Source of the DNA: Bordetella parapertussis
GTDB taxonomy: Bacteria; Pseudomonadota; Gammaproteobacteria; Burkholderiales; Burkholderiaceae_A
Assembly (NCBI GenBank): GCA_945862985.1
Contig: CAMAZF010000006.1
Span: forward strand, 26,476-90,475
Direction: 5' to 3'
Length of the DNA stretch: 64,000 nucleotides
In this document: positions 36,250-45,484 of the stretch, piece by piece
Position numbering within the stretch: the first letter of the stretch is position 1
Layout of the letters: every line of letters starts with the position of its first letter
Notes under the pieces: model-generated
The model's input: the letters and a program-made list of their open reading frames with translations, nothing else
Told to the model about the DNA's origin: nothing
The model's database searches: none
Program-made: the position numbers and the translations under genes

Positions 36250-37170
36250 ATGCCTGAGACCCCAAAACAGCTGCGAACACTTAAAAGAGACTTCAGCCGA
36301 GGAGGGTTCTTCGCGGAAGCGCACAGCTCCTACAGGCTGCTGTTCCAGTTCCTCAGGCTCAGCCCTAGCTATGAGCTGGCAAGGCGCTATCGACTCTCAG
36401 GGGGAAAGCTGGCAAAGGAGGATCAGCAGCGGCTACCCAAGGATTTCAAGCAGGTCTTGGCGGTATATGACGACCTTGGAGACGTGCAGCGCACGTTCTG
36501 GCGTCCGTGGTGGCTAGACAGAGGGATACGCTGCTTTGGGAGCCCTGGCGACATGCCTGAGACACGACTGCTTTTTAAGGCCAAGAGTGGAGACGCAGTC
36601 ACTGACAACAAGCTGTATTGGCTGAACCACTACTTCAAGACGCAGTGGAAGGAAGAGAGCCAGCCGGAGGTTATGGTGCTGTCAGTGCCCTTAAACCTCA
36701 CTCGCCAGCGTGCGCTCAAGGAAGTCAAACGGCTGTTTGATCAGCACATCGCGCCTAAACTGGTGCCCGCCAAGCCCAAGTACGAGCTAGTCACCAAAGA
36801 CATGCATCGGCAGAACATCATCGACTCGATGACGGTCTTGATGATCCGAGCCGCGAGACCTGACCACAAACTCTGGCAGGTGGGCGTGGAAGCCAAGATC
36901 AGTAAAACCTACAGCGCCAAGTTTGATGTGAAAACCACCAAACGCACCGCCATGAACAGAGACGAGCTGCGCACCCTGGAGATGATGACCTCAAGGAAGT
37001 ACAGGCTAGGCAAGTGGCTGGCGGAGAATGCCGCCCGTGGCCTATTTCCCTGCCAGACCGAACCCCCTCACGCCGTGGCCTTTGATCCTAAGGAGTTCCA
37101 CGCAATCATCACTGAGACGGTGAAGTGGGAGCGTGGTGAGAAGGCGAGGATGTTGGCTGAGGCAGTGTGA
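36250..37170 (+). CDS. Hypothetical basic protein, 306 aa
   Basis: Unrecognised. Basic and Trp/Arg-rich (YDDLGDVQRTFWRPWWLDRG near residue 75), with conserved-looking blocks LYWLNHYFKTQWK and LVTKDMHRQNIIDSMTVLMIRAARP. The size and charge would fit an element DNA-binding or replication-associated protein, but no known initiator, primase or relaxase motif is present. Divergent from the AAA operon; the next gene follows after 70 nt in the same direction. Confidence 0.65.
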   Translation: MPETPKQLRTLKRDFSRGGFFAEAHSSYRLLFQFLRLSPSYELARRYRLSGGKLAKEDQQRLPKDFKQVLAVYDDLGDVQRTFWRPWWLDRGIRCFGSPGDMPETRLLFKAKSGDAVTDNKLYWLNHYFKTQWKEESQPEVMVLSVPLNLTRQRALKEVKRLFDQHIAPKLVPAKPKYELVTKDMHRQNIIDSMTVLMIRAARPDHKLWQVGVEAKISKTYSAKFDVKTTKRTAMNRDELRTLEMMTSRKYRLGKWLAENAARGLFPCQTEPPHAVAFDPKEFHAIITETVKWERGEKARMLAEAV

Positions 37171-37240
37171 TGAGGAGGAGACACGCATCCGTTTCGCAGT
37201 AAGATTCAGTTGTCGATACCGAGTCCCTTCGGAGAGGTTC

Positions 37241-37561
37241 ATGGGAAAATTGTTCGCACGATTCAATATCCACATCACCAAGCCAACGACAGCCGAGGAC
37301 ATTAGCAAGCTCCAGGCTGCGCTCTATGATGCTGCTCTTTGGGCTGCTGCCGACGATCCTGAGGTGTTTTTCTTGGAGGACAAGAACGTTCTAGGTGTCA
37401 GCGTGGAGGTCGAGGAGGACCGGCTATCGATGCTTGAAGCGGGATCGATATTAGGTCAATGCCAACTCACCTACGAGCGATCGGACTTGGCAATCGGGCC
37501 CACATGGTTGTCTTTGCATGACAGCGATGGTGAGGTAATAGAAACATCCTACGAGCCATAG
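37241..37561 (+). CDS. Hypothetical acidic protein, 106 aa
   Basis: Unrecognised. Starts MGKLFARFNIHITKPTTAED after a GGAGAGG ribosome binding site, which favours the ATG at 37241 over the upstream in-frame start. Acidic, apparently alpha/beta (ISKLQAALYDAALWAAADDPEVFFLEDKN). No signal peptide. Last rightward gene of the first half of the element; 160 bp with no gene separate it from the convergent methylase. Confidence 0.55.
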   Translation: MGKLFARFNIHITKPTTAEDISKLQAALYDAALWAAADDPEVFFLEDKNVLGVSVEVEEDRLSMLEAGSILGQCQLTYERSDLAIGPTWLSLHDSDGEVIETSYEP

Positions 37562-37721
37562 TTTTCTGTCATGGAACTCCGTTCCAGTCACCTTCTGCTC
37601 AAAACCTGTTGACCTGAGCAAGGCTAGGTACGCCTCTTAAAAATGGGGTGTGCCAGGGCGCACTGATTGAAGGGGGTTGGTTAACGCGGACTTACTGATC
37701 TCTGGAGTCCAGAATAAGCTT

Positions 37722-40700
37722 CTAAATTTTTGAAAAAGCGTCGGGCCAGCCGCCATGCTGCTCAATTACTTCGTCGATCTTCACCATGAGACGGATCGTC
37801 TCAGTCAGTGCAACGATAACCTTTTGGTAGTGGGCGATATCCTCTTTCGAGAGCTTGCGGCCTTTACGATCCTTCAGCCATTTCTGGCAAACCTGGTAAC
37901 AGCCAATGTGAAAGTGCCACACCTTCTCGCTCACGCCGCGGAAGCCAATGGTCTGCGCCTTGTCCACAAACACGGTGTCGCGCGTCCAGGAGACTTTTTC
38001 AACCTCGGGGTTCCGAATGCCAATGAACTCGGTGATGGGCTGGTCGAGCAGTGGTGATTCCAGTAGGTGCAGGGCAGTGAGTTGGCTGCCGAGATGGGTC
38101 AGCGCGCGGAATAATTCCAGGTTCCCGGTCAACGGCAAGCGCGGGAAATCAATCTTCAGAAACTCCGCGTAGCGACTCCGGTAGCCGGGGCTTTGAAAAA
38201 CCGCGTATGAGTAGTGGAAAATGTCTTCGGGTGTCAGTAGAGATGGTTGTCGGCCACCTAGTGCAGACGCAATGCGATCAAGAAAACCCGGCGTTATGTT
38301 GGAGTTTAAGCCTGCTTGTAATAACGAATCACTATCGTTGCCTGCATATAAAGGAAAAACGCGGTTGGCTTCCTTGGTCTTGTTCGAGATCAAGGACATT
38401 TCGGTAACGTGACTGGTGACAAAGCAGTGCTCGAACGGCAAAGAAGCTAATTGACGGGGAACACACAACGCTAAGTTCCTTACAGCGATCATTGGGTCGT
38501 TGACGCGCCTTTGGGGACTAGCGTGGCAATCCTTGTGGTAATAGGTCCACCGAATATCAAATGGCCGGTAGTTCACCGGTACGACAAGGCCGGGGTCAAA
38601 ACCGGCTGAGCGTGCACGCTTCAAAACCCAATCCCGGCTATCCTCGAGCGCGTATTTCTCACGGAGCAGCTGATCCGTCAGATGCCGATCGCTGAGATGG
38701 CTAATCCGCTCAGACATCTCTGCCTTTGACCACGAGATCATAAAATGGTCCTTGCCGGTCATCATGCCAAGGGTCCCGACGGAGAACATCTCCGTCACCG
38801 ATGGAAAAGAGAAATATTCCTCGTTCCCGGACAATGCGCGAGTCCACACAAACAGCGGTGGCAAAGGCATTACTTCGTCACTCAGTAGCGGATCATTGCC
38901 AGCAAGTAAGCGGAGCTTTGTTTCATAGGGTCCCCGAATCTCCGAATAAGTTAGGCGTGGCGACGGGAGCCGGGGCGGGCGGGAAAGAACGCTAATGCAA
39001 ACACCAGGCTTAATATCGAAGACGTTCGTATCGCCGAGCGCCGGGTCTCCTCTGAAATAGTTACCGTGCAGATCGAAGATGGAGACGGAATAACGGCTTT
39101 TCAGGCTATGCCGCATCCCACGGAAAACAGGTCCTGTTAGAAAGCCGTGATTCGTAATCATGCCGATTACTCCGCACGCAGATCCATAAATAAGATGATC
39201 CGAGAAGCGTATGAATTTACAGTAGTCATCCATGAGCGGAGCGATGCGAACCTCCCCTAGCGGCACTCCTTCGATCTGCTTATAGTCATCCATCAACTCT
39301 CGCATAAAGAGAATATCGTTGGTGGAGTTGACGCTATACGGCGGGTTACCAATGACCACAGTAAAGCGCTTGTGGCGTTTGATATCGTTCACAGCGGCGG
39401 CCTCGTGGGCGAGGGCGTCGAAGCCGATAAGCGGGAGTTGTTTCACGCAGGGTTCGAGAGCGTTCGTTAGATAGACTCGGGCTCGTTCATCGGTCTCGAA
39501 CCGATAGCCAGTTTCGGCGAGCTTAAGTCCGATTTTCATGTGGGCGATGGCATAGGGCGCCATCATCAGCTCAAAGGCGTGCAGTCGCGGGAGCAGGTGC
39601 TTGGGCACGTAGTCGTTCCACGCGTCTAGTTGCTGATCGTGGGTAAGCCGTTGTTGTCTCCACTTCGCCGAGAGGGTGCGGTGAATGACATCAATTACCT
39701 CGACAAGAAAAGTGGCCGTGCCGGTGGCAGGGTCGAGGATCTGAACGAAAGGTTCGCCTGGGGAGATAGTGCGCGTTTCGCCTGGTTCGTCGGTGAGCAG
39801 CGGGAGTTTTAGACTGGAGTGCTTTTTCAGCATCTCGCCCCAAGTGGTGGTGTCAGCGAGGCCGTCGGCAAGTCCAAACTCGTTTTGTAGGAGCTCGTGC
39901 ACGCTACGTACTATGTAGGAGACCACAGGTTGTGGAGTGTAGAAGACACCCCGATCCTTGCGGATCCTTCGATCGTATGCCTGAAGGAAGCCCTCGAAGA
40001 AGTGAATGACAGGATCTTCCTGGCGATTGCGGTCTCCGAAATCGCGCAGGACGGCTTCCATGTTGGCACCGTCAAGCAACTCAACAACATCGGCGACGCC
40101 GAGCTCGTCGAAGTCGATACCCGCGCCATCGGACCTGCCCTTACGCCCCCCCGCCTTTAGGAAGGTCTGCATTAGTTCGCGTAAAAACGGGCTGGTACGC
40201 ATATGGGCGGCGAAGTCGTCGGCTGTCTTCTTGCTCGGATCAGCGATGCGAGATGACAGTAAGCCGTAGGAAATCGTCTGTGCGTACATATCCGAGAAGC
40301 TTTCAGCGTCCAAGTCGTGGACTAGAGACTCCTGGAAGGCTTTCATTAGGCGTGTCAACGGCCCTCGCGGCGACTCAATAGCAATTGCCGATCGAATTCG
40401 GTCACGAATTGCGCCTGCAAGCTCTGCCAGTCTTATAGACAGGCGCTCTGCCGTGGTAACGACTTCGCGATGCCCGAGCGTAAAGGCGCTACGCCACCGC
40501 CTCCGCCAACTGTCTACGTCGTTCTCGTTTTGGGGCCAAGCTAAATTCTCAGTTAACTCTTTCGCGATTGCATCGAGGTGCAAAGGAGTGTCTTGGTTAT
40601 CCCATCCTAGAACTTTTAACGTGGGAAGATCTTCCCGACCACTAGGCCTAGCAAAGTGGGCAAAGCTAATTTTACGTTCGCCGTCTTGGCCATAATTCGA

Positions 40701-41075
40701 TACAAAAAGTAGATCATCAGCCGCCCAACCTGCACGATCCGCGGCGTTAGCCGAGGCGCGCTTCTTCAAGGCAACTTGACTCAAAATCCGACGCAGCGCT
40801 ACGACTGGCAAGTTTTTAGGCTCAAACTTAACAAAAAAGATGCCCCAGGGCTGTTGTGCCGAGAGTGGACGCAAGCGTTTGATTTCCTGGATCTTTGCGG
40901 CACTCTCAGCATTGATGCCGAGCTCTTCTGCAGTGTAGTCGAAGGTCAGTTCCTCAAAGTCATCGCTCGCGATTGGCCAGCCCATCTCGTCACGCAAATA
41001 ACGAATGAGCTGATCAAATCTGTGGATGCGAGCGAGCTCTGCGCGGTGATCTGTAGCCATCGCCTTAGCCTTCAT
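37722..41075 (-). CDS. N6-adenine DNA methylase with Type ISP-like specificity domain
   Basis: 1117 aa modification subunit. Motif X-like DRGVFYTPQPVVSYIVRSV is near residue 378, SAM-binding motif I DPATGTATFLVEVID near 450, and catalytic motif IV GNPPYS near 577 (NPPY, gamma-type N6-adenine methylase). The C-terminal ~400 residues (HFMISWSK..., WTYYHKDCHASPQRRV, HCFVTSHVTEMSLI, RVFPLYA) match the target-recognition region of Type ISP enzymes such as LlaBIII. The N-terminal ~350 residues have no clear nuclease motif. It overlaps the PLD-helicase gene by 11 nt; an alternative start is the ATG at 41060. Together they look like an ISP enzyme split into two polypeptides. Confidence 0.88.
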   Translation of the reverse strand: MKAKAMATDHRAELARIHRFDQLIRYLRDEMGWPIASDDFEELTFDYTAEELGINAESAAKIQEIKRLRPLSAQQPWGIFFVKFEPKNLPVVALRRILSQVALKKRASANAADRAGWAADDLLFVSNYGQDGERKISFAHFARPSGREDLPTLKVLGWDNQDTPLHLDAIAKELTENLAWPQNENDVDSWRRRWRSAFTLGHREVVTTAERLSIRLAELAGAIRDRIRSAIAIESPRGPLTRLMKAFQESLVHDLDAESFSDMYAQTISYGLLSSRIADPSKKTADDFAAHMRTSPFLRELMQTFLKAGGRKGRSDGAGIDFDELGVADVVELLDGANMEAVLRDFGDRNRQEDPVIHFFEGFLQAYDRRIRKDRGVFYTPQPVVSYIVRSVHELLQNEFGLADGLADTTTWGEMLKKHSSLKLPLLTDEPGETRTISPGEPFVQILDPATGTATFLVEVIDVIHRTLSAKWRQQRLTHDQQLDAWNDYVPKHLLPRLHAFELMMAPYAIAHMKIGLKLAETGYRFETDERARVYLTNALEPCVKQLPLIGFDALAHEAAAVNDIKRHKRFTVVIGNPPYSVNSTNDILFMRELMDDYKQIEGVPLGEVRIAPLMDDYCKFIRFSDHLIYGSACGVIGMITNHGFLTGPVFRGMRHSLKSRYSVSIFDLHGNYFRGDPALGDTNVFDIKPGVCISVLSRPPRLPSPRLTYSEIRGPYETKLRLLAGNDPLLSDEVMPLPPLFVWTRALSGNEEYFSFPSVTEMFSVGTLGMMTGKDHFMISWSKAEMSERISHLSDRHLTDQLLREKYALEDSRDWVLKRARSAGFDPGLVVPVNYRPFDIRWTYYHKDCHASPQRRVNDPMIAVRNLALCVPRQLASLPFEHCFVTSHVTEMSLISNKTKEANRVFPLYAGNDSDSLLQAGLNSNITPGFLDRIASALGGRQPSLLTPEDIFHYSYAVFQSPGYRSRYAEFLKIDFPRLPLTGNLELFRALTHLGSQLTALHLLESPLLDQPITEFIGIRNPEVEKVSWTRDTVFVDKAQTIGFRGVSEKVWHFHIGCYQVCQKWLKDRKGRKLSKEDIAHYQKVIVALTETIRLMVKIDEVIEQHGGWPDAFSKI

Positions 41076-44000
41076 TGAGTTCCATCCAGCACCTCAGCGC
41101 TGGCTTGACGCCGACAGGTGCGTCGACACGTTTTAGGTAGGTGGTTTTTATATGCTTTTCCACCTTGCTGCGCAGGTCCATCAAGGTTGTTGGCGATGTC
41201 TTGCAAATACGCAGGGTATCAAGGGCACTTCTTATACTGGTAACAATATCACCGGCGTCCTCTCGGATGGCGTCACGCTCAATGTCATAGAAATACCATC
41301 GGGTGATTCCCGCCTCCTCCGTAAACTCACCCGCAAGCTTGTCCAATGCCGGAAGGGCGTAGCAAAAAAACACTCCGGTAGCCCCTCGAGCGATTTTCCT
41401 GCGCCCACTAAAGATTGAGCCAGGAAGCGATGTCAACCTTTTTTCTAATTCAGGGTCAGCTCTCAAGAGAGCTTGGTACTCCAGATGCATATCTTCAGTA
41501 GCAGTCCTAGAGCCTTCGTATTCAGACTCGAAGCCATTCATCACCTTCAATTCGTCGTAGAGATCCTCGGGCCGCAAGAGCTTCCGACCCTCTATTCCTA
41601 AAGTCTTTGAAATTAAGAGCGTCTTCTGTGTGACTTTTGTATAAAGCGTCAAGATGGCGTTCAGCTCATCGGGTGGAAGAAAGTTCCAAAAGATTACTTT
41701 TCCACGCGAGCCTTCCGTCTCCGGATGGTCGGCCCCGAGCCGCTTTTCAACCTCGGGATTCATTCGTCGGTCTACTCGACCAATTCGCTGCATTAGCCGG
41801 ACTGGATTCCAATGAATATCGTAGTTAATCATTCGACAGGCGTCCTGAAGATTTAGACCTTCTGATAAAACATCTGTCGAGATCAAAACACGAATTTCTT
41901 CCCGTCCTTTAGCTACAAGCTCCGCTGATGATGTTCCGTTGTAATAAGGTGCAAAGCGCTTAATGACATCTGCTCGATTGCCTTTCGTCGCACTATCAAC
42001 CTCACCGACGCCTTGAATGCCAGCTTTTTCAAGCTCTCGTTTTAGGTAGCGTGCTGTGTCTGCGAATTCGGTGAAAACCAATACCTTCTCATTGGCCAGG
42101 TCTTTTGTGTTTAGTAGTCGAATAAGCTTCTGTAGCTTGTCATCATGCTTCGGCTCAAACTTTTTAGCCTCTTCAATAAAGTGAATAATTTGATCAAGGT
42201 CGCGATAAGTCTCAGTGATCATCGCAGAGAGGTCATACTCTTTTGGATCTAGACGCTCGACTGCATCAAGCAGCTCCTGGGGAACAATGTCATCGTCTTC
42301 CGCTTCGACGTCGTCATCTCCCCAAAGCTCACGTTGGTGTTTTGCTGCGTAACCTAGCGCAGCAGCATTGTTCAGTTTCCATTGCTCAAGTTTTTTCTTT
42401 TGGGCCGCAGTGTCGCTATGGATTTCGATGAAAGCTAGAAGCTTCTGTAAGAGTCGTTCACAGGAGACCTCAAATGCTGCTACCGAGCTCTCGAAACGCT
42501 TTAGAAAGTTCGTCCGTATGAGCCCGACAACCTGTTTCTGTTGGTTTTCCGAGAAAGGATCGATTGTTCCATCGGCTCCGGTGTACCAGGCTAATGGGTA
42601 GTACATAGGCAGCGTAAACAGGGGGTTTTGCCTTTTGAAGGCATTTTCAAACATGTCGAGTAGCCGACCGTAGGTTTTCTTTATTGAGTACTCGGCTACC
42701 TGGGGAGCCTTACGAACTGGAAAGATTGCCGCCTTCCCCGTCTCACGGAGCTGGCTTTCCCGGGCGTAAGCCCGGCTTCGTTGTACGACCAAATGCTGAA
42801 ATATGGTGTCTTTCGCCAGGAGCTCCTCGGCTTCCTCCATGTGCTCCGAAACATCCGTGATGTCGTGTGCAACTCTCTTTCGTAGGTCCTTCTCCATCTG
42901 GGCAAAGTGCGCGACCAGATTGTTTACGCCTAGGGTCTGCCCAAAATAGGCGGGATCACGCCGCGTAAATAACTCTGCTAAATGACGAAAATCAGTAAGG
43001 CGGTTGTTAATTGGTGTGGCCGTTAAAAGGAATAATGTCTTCTGTCTAATCTCGCTACTCAGGAGATCGTAAAGTCGGAAGTAACGGGACGGCTCCACAT
43101 CTCCGCCGTCACCAGCCCGACCGGGGTTACGAAAGTGGTGTGCCTCATCGATCACCACAACATCTGCCAGCTCAGCGAGGCGACGGAATCGCTCCGGAAA
43201 TTCACCTTTACGCACCAGATCTGTGTGCGCAAATACCGCCAAATTACTGAAATCTGAGCCGCCGCCGATGTGGGGTAGCCACTCCTTGAGGTGAGGCTCC
43301 CACACACCCTCTTTAGCAGCCTTGGGCGCGAACAGAACTACTCGCTTGTTCTCGTGCAGGATTAACCGCTCAATGAGCATCAGCCCCACGAAGGTTTTTC
43401 CTAAGCCGACACCATCACAAAGAAAGGCTCCGCCATGTTGACGGGAAATTTTCATCAGCGCCCAGTAAGCTTCTTTCTGGTAACGATCAAGTTTCGGGAA
43501 CATCTTCGAGCGGGTTTCGTCCCACTCATTTGCACTGAGCTCGTGGCCACGAAAAAACTCCTGCAACGCTTTGGCATAAACCTCGAAGGGCATGTACTCG
43601 CGAACATGCCTATCAATCACATCAATAACCGCCCCAGTCACTTCCGAGGCTTCCTCCCAATGGGTCTCAAACCACTCTTGTAATTGCGCAACTTCTCGAG
43701 CGCTCTGAATTTGGACATTAAGCTCAATGTTCTGCGTAAGCCCGGGATCGGTAAAGTTGCTAGAGCCAACCAGGGCTTGTGAGCCAACCACCTCAAGCCG
43801 TGCATGAGTTATGTAGGCTTTAGCGTGAAACTTGTCCTTGTCGTAGACGCGACACTCAATTTTCCCGCTCTTCATGGCTTCTAAAATTGCGGGGACTTTT
43901 TCTAGGAATGGCTGCGGGGTCTTCTGTCTTTCTAGGCTTGAGTCGAGGATCTTTGTGACGGCCGTCTTCACGGCATCCAGCAGCAGTTTGCGTGTTCGAT

Positions 44001-44211
44001 GGGTCATTTCGCTTCCCATCAGAATTCTGATTTTGTCCAGCCCTTGCCACTTTCCATCCAGCGCTATCAAAGCGCCTATTTCAAAAAAGCCCGTGGCGAT
44101 ATCAAAAGATTTCGCAATTCCACACCACTCTTCTAAGTAGCGCAGGCCGGTCCAACCTGAAACGCTGTTATCAACGATAAAGAGATCTTTGCCGCTTCTT
44201 TCGTATGCCAT
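41065..44211 (-). CDS. PLD-nuclease/SF2 helicase restriction subunit
   Basis: 1048 aa. The N-terminal phospholipase-D-like domain carries one HKD-type motif, FHAKAYI near residue 128 followed by GSSNFTDPG about 22 residues later. An SNF2-like superfamily 2 motor follows: Walker A GVGLGKTF near 270, DEAH box VIDEAHHFRN near 354, motif III LLTATPINN near 397, and motif VI QRIGRVDRR near 810. Such PLD-helicases act as the cutting and translocating part of methylase-linked restriction or DISARM-like systems. It overlaps the methylase by 11 nt and starts 2 nt after the HTH gene, so all three are one operon. A single HKD motif implies dimerisation for cleavage (inferred). Confidence 0.88.
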   Translation of the reverse strand: MAYERSGKDLFIVDNSVSGWTGLRYLEEWCGIAKSFDIATGFFEIGALIALDGKWQGLDKIRILMGSEMTHRTRKLLLDAVKTAVTKILDSSLERQKTPQPFLEKVPAILEAMKSGKIECRVYDKDKFHAKAYITHARLEVVGSQALVGSSNFTDPGLTQNIELNVQIQSAREVAQLQEWFETHWEEASEVTGAVIDVIDRHVREYMPFEVYAKALQEFFRGHELSANEWDETRSKMFPKLDRYQKEAYWALMKISRQHGGAFLCDGVGLGKTFVGLMLIERLILHENKRVVLFAPKAAKEGVWEPHLKEWLPHIGGGSDFSNLAVFAHTDLVRKGEFPERFRRLAELADVVVIDEAHHFRNPGRAGDGGDVEPSRYFRLYDLLSSEIRQKTLFLLTATPINNRLTDFRHLAELFTRRDPAYFGQTLGVNNLVAHFAQMEKDLRKRVAHDITDVSEHMEEAEELLAKDTIFQHLVVQRSRAYARESQLRETGKAAIFPVRKAPQVAEYSIKKTYGRLLDMFENAFKRQNPLFTLPMYYPLAWYTGADGTIDPFSENQQKQVVGLIRTNFLKRFESSVAAFEVSCERLLQKLLAFIEIHSDTAAQKKKLEQWKLNNAAALGYAAKHQRELWGDDDVEAEDDDIVPQELLDAVERLDPKEYDLSAMITETYRDLDQIIHFIEEAKKFEPKHDDKLQKLIRLLNTKDLANEKVLVFTEFADTARYLKRELEKAGIQGVGEVDSATKGNRADVIKRFAPYYNGTSSAELVAKGREEIRVLISTDVLSEGLNLQDACRMINYDIHWNPVRLMQRIGRVDRRMNPEVEKRLGADHPETEGSRGKVIFWNFLPPDELNAILTLYTKVTQKTLLISKTLGIEGRKLLRPEDLYDELKVMNGFESEYEGSRTATEDMHLEYQALLRADPELEKRLTSLPGSIFSGRRKIARGATGVFFCYALPALDKLAGEFTEEAGITRWYFYDIERDAIREDAGDIVTSIRSALDTLRICKTSPTTLMDLRSKVEKHIKTTYLKRVDAPVGVKPALRCWMELNEG

Positions 44212-44213
44212 TT

Positions 44214-44420
44214 TTAACTTCCGTTTTGATTGGAGCGTGCAAGTCGCTTTCGTTCGTCAATCCACCCCTGAATATCCTGCAGCTGGAATCTCCAGGTACC
44301 TGCCACTTTAAAGCCGGGTAGCTTCCCCTGTTGTGCTAGGCGGTAGATCGTCTTCTCGTCCACGGCCAGGAACCCTGCAACGTCGCGGACGGTCATGGCG
44401 GGCGGCGGCTGTTCGGCCAT
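44214..44420 (-). CDS. Excisionase-type HTH DNA-binding protein
   Basis: 68 aa MerR/excisionase-fold helix-turn-helix (HTH_17): TVRDVAGFLAVDEKTIYRLAQQGKLPGFKVAGTWRF, followed by DIQGWIDERKRLA. This family includes Xis proteins and small regulators. Placed 2 nt in front of the PLD-helicase gene it is more likely the controller of the restriction-modification operon, delaying restriction until the DNA is methylated, than an excisionase; both remain possible. A 12-bp palindrome at 44482-44493, upstream of its start, is a candidate operator. Confidence 0.85.
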   Translation of the reverse strand: MAEQPPPAMTVRDVAGFLAVDEKTIYRLAQQGKLPGFKVAGTWRFQLQDIQGWIDERKRLARSNQNGS

Positions 44421-44481
44421 CGGATTTCTCCCACATAATGGATATGGTCAGTATAGTGGAAGGCAGGGCAAACCAGTCCAA

Positions 44482-44493
44482 TCTTTGCAAAGA
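44482..44493. promoter_or_regulatory. 12-bp palindrome upstream of HTH gene
   Basis: Perfect palindrome TCTTTGCAAAGA, 61 bp upstream of the HTH start codon, in the divergent region between the restriction operon and the structured-RNA operon. Candidate operator for the HTH protein; a chance palindrome is not excluded. Confidence 0.35.
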
Positions 44494-44581
44494 ATGATCA
44501 TGATGCCGTGCAGCAGGCTCACTGGGTGAGCTTCTCGTCGTTCAGACTGAGTGCGTTAAACTGGCGGCAGCATCAAGAGTT

Positions 44582-44677
44582 GGGTCGACGCCCATACCAA
44601 CCTGCCCGCCGGGCAAGGTGGGTCGCGAAAGCGGATGTGGCCTTTTTAGAGGCAACCAAGCGAGCAAGCGTCGACCC
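44582..44677 (+). ncRNA. Structured leader RNA candidate, multi-branched
   Basis: A perfect 10-bp stem, GGGTCGACGC (44582-44591) with GCGTCGACCC (44668-44677), encloses three hairpins: ACCT-GCCC-GCC-GGGC-A-AGGT extended by flanking ACC/GGT, CGC-GAAA-GCG with a GNRA loop, and GCC-TTTTTAGA-GGC. The last three bases of the closing stem are also the first bases of the downstream terminator stem, so the two folds compete. This is the layout of an attenuator or riboswitch in front of the four-gene operon starting at 44705. I do not recognise a known class. A retron RNA was considered, but no reverse transcriptase is nearby. Confidence 0.6.
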
Positions 44678-44700
44678 TCCCCAGAAACGGAGGGTTTTTT
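44675..44700 (+). terminator. Rho-independent terminator before the unknown operon
   Basis: CCCTCC-CCAGAAAC-GGAGGG followed by TTTTTT. Its left arm overlaps the closing stem of the leader RNA by three bases. It lies 4 nt before the GTG start at 44705, and its GGAGG may double as the ribosome binding site of that gene. Confidence 0.75.
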
Positions 44701-44704
44701 GTTT

Positions 44705-45127
44705 GTGCAGTCCGAACTGGACGCGTCATTAATCAATGCATACCGCGAGACCGAGTACAGTGCCACGCGAGTTCATCCTTTAGTTCTCAGGGTCGATGTG
44801 TCAAGCCCCGAGCTTGCCAGTCTTTATAGGGCGAAGGGTGCCTCCTGCGCCGCTTTCATAACGGCGTGCAACCCCTTTAGTCGTGAGTTGAGTGACGCCG
44901 ATAACGCAAAGCGCCAGGCCGAGCTGGGTGCTGAGCTGAAACGCAGAGGCTTGAGCTTCTTTGAGGGCGTTGGGCAGCATCCATCCGGGGACTGGCCCGG
45001 AGAGCCTAGCTTCCTCGTGCTCGGGCTTGCGTTAGAAGCGGCAAAGTCGCTAGGCAAGGCCTATGAGCAAAACGCCGTCATTTGGTGTGGCCCAGATGCG
45101 GTGCCGAGTTTGGTTCTACTGAGATGA
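44705..45127 (+). CDS. DUF3293 domain protein
   Basis: 140 aa with a GTG start. Matches DUF3293 as I remember it: INAYRETEYSA near the N-terminus, VHPLVLRVDVSSPELASLY, AAFITACNPFSRELSDADNAKRQ, EGVGQHPSGDWPGEPSFLVLGL and the C-terminal AVIWCGPDAVPSLVLLR. Function unknown. The GTG follows GGAGG by 10 nt; upstream in-frame sequence runs into the terminator and is not DUF3293-like. First gene of a tight operon (gaps of 3, -4 and 1 nt). Its placement right after a leader RNA with an attenuator suggests regulated expression. Confidence 0.78.
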   Translation: MQSELDASLINAYRETEYSATRVHPLVLRVDVSSPELASLYRAKGASCAAFITACNPFSRELSDADNAKRQAELGAELKRRGLSFFEGVGQHPSGDWPGEPSFLVLGLALEAAKSLGKAYEQNAVIWCGPDAVPSLVLLR

Positions 45128-45130
45128 CCT

Positions 45131-45484
45131 ATGAGCTTGGTCCACTCTGCAAAATTGGACTGGGGGGATTTGATCCAGATTGCCGACCCCGATGCTTTGT
45201 CACATCCGGCTAAACAGGAGATGAAAATGGAAAAGCAATTGGTTCAACGCGAGGTTCGACTCGGGTCCGCATCTAAGTTTGAAACCATACTCACAGTGCG
45301 CGAGTTAAGTACGCTCACCGACACAGTCGAATTAAAGTTTGAAACCGTTTTTGCCGGCGCAAAGGATCCACAGGCCCGACAAACCAAGGCACAATTCTTC
45401 ATCAACAGGAACGACCTGAAAAGCATTGAGCTTGCGCTATTGGAGGCGAGCTCTGAAATCACTTATCTCGAGGGTGGAACGTGA
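45131..45484 (+). CDS. Hypothetical protein, operon gene 2
   Basis: 117 aa, unrecognised. Predicted mostly beta strands (VQREVRLGSASKFETILTVRELS, then TVELKFETVFAGAKDPQARQTKAQFFINR). The first ~30 residues differ in character, and the real start could be the ATG at 45221 or 45227 (MKMEKQLVQ), giving about 86 aa. It lies 3 nt after the DUF3293 gene and overlaps the next gene by 4 nt (GTGA). Confidence 0.6.
   Translation: MSLVHSAKLDWGDLIQIADPDALSHPAKQEMKMEKQLVQREVRLGSASKFETILTVRELSTLTDTVELKFETVFAGAKDPQARQTKAQFFINRNDLKSIELALLEASSEITYLEGGT

Noticed and set aside
44214..44420. Excisionase of the element
   Set aside because: The fold is compatible, but it lies 14 kb from the integrase and 2 nt before the restriction subunit, so an operon controller is more likely.
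44582..44700. Retron msr-msd RNA
   Set aside because: The closing stem and hairpins look superficially similar, but no reverse transcriptase gene is anywhere in the window.
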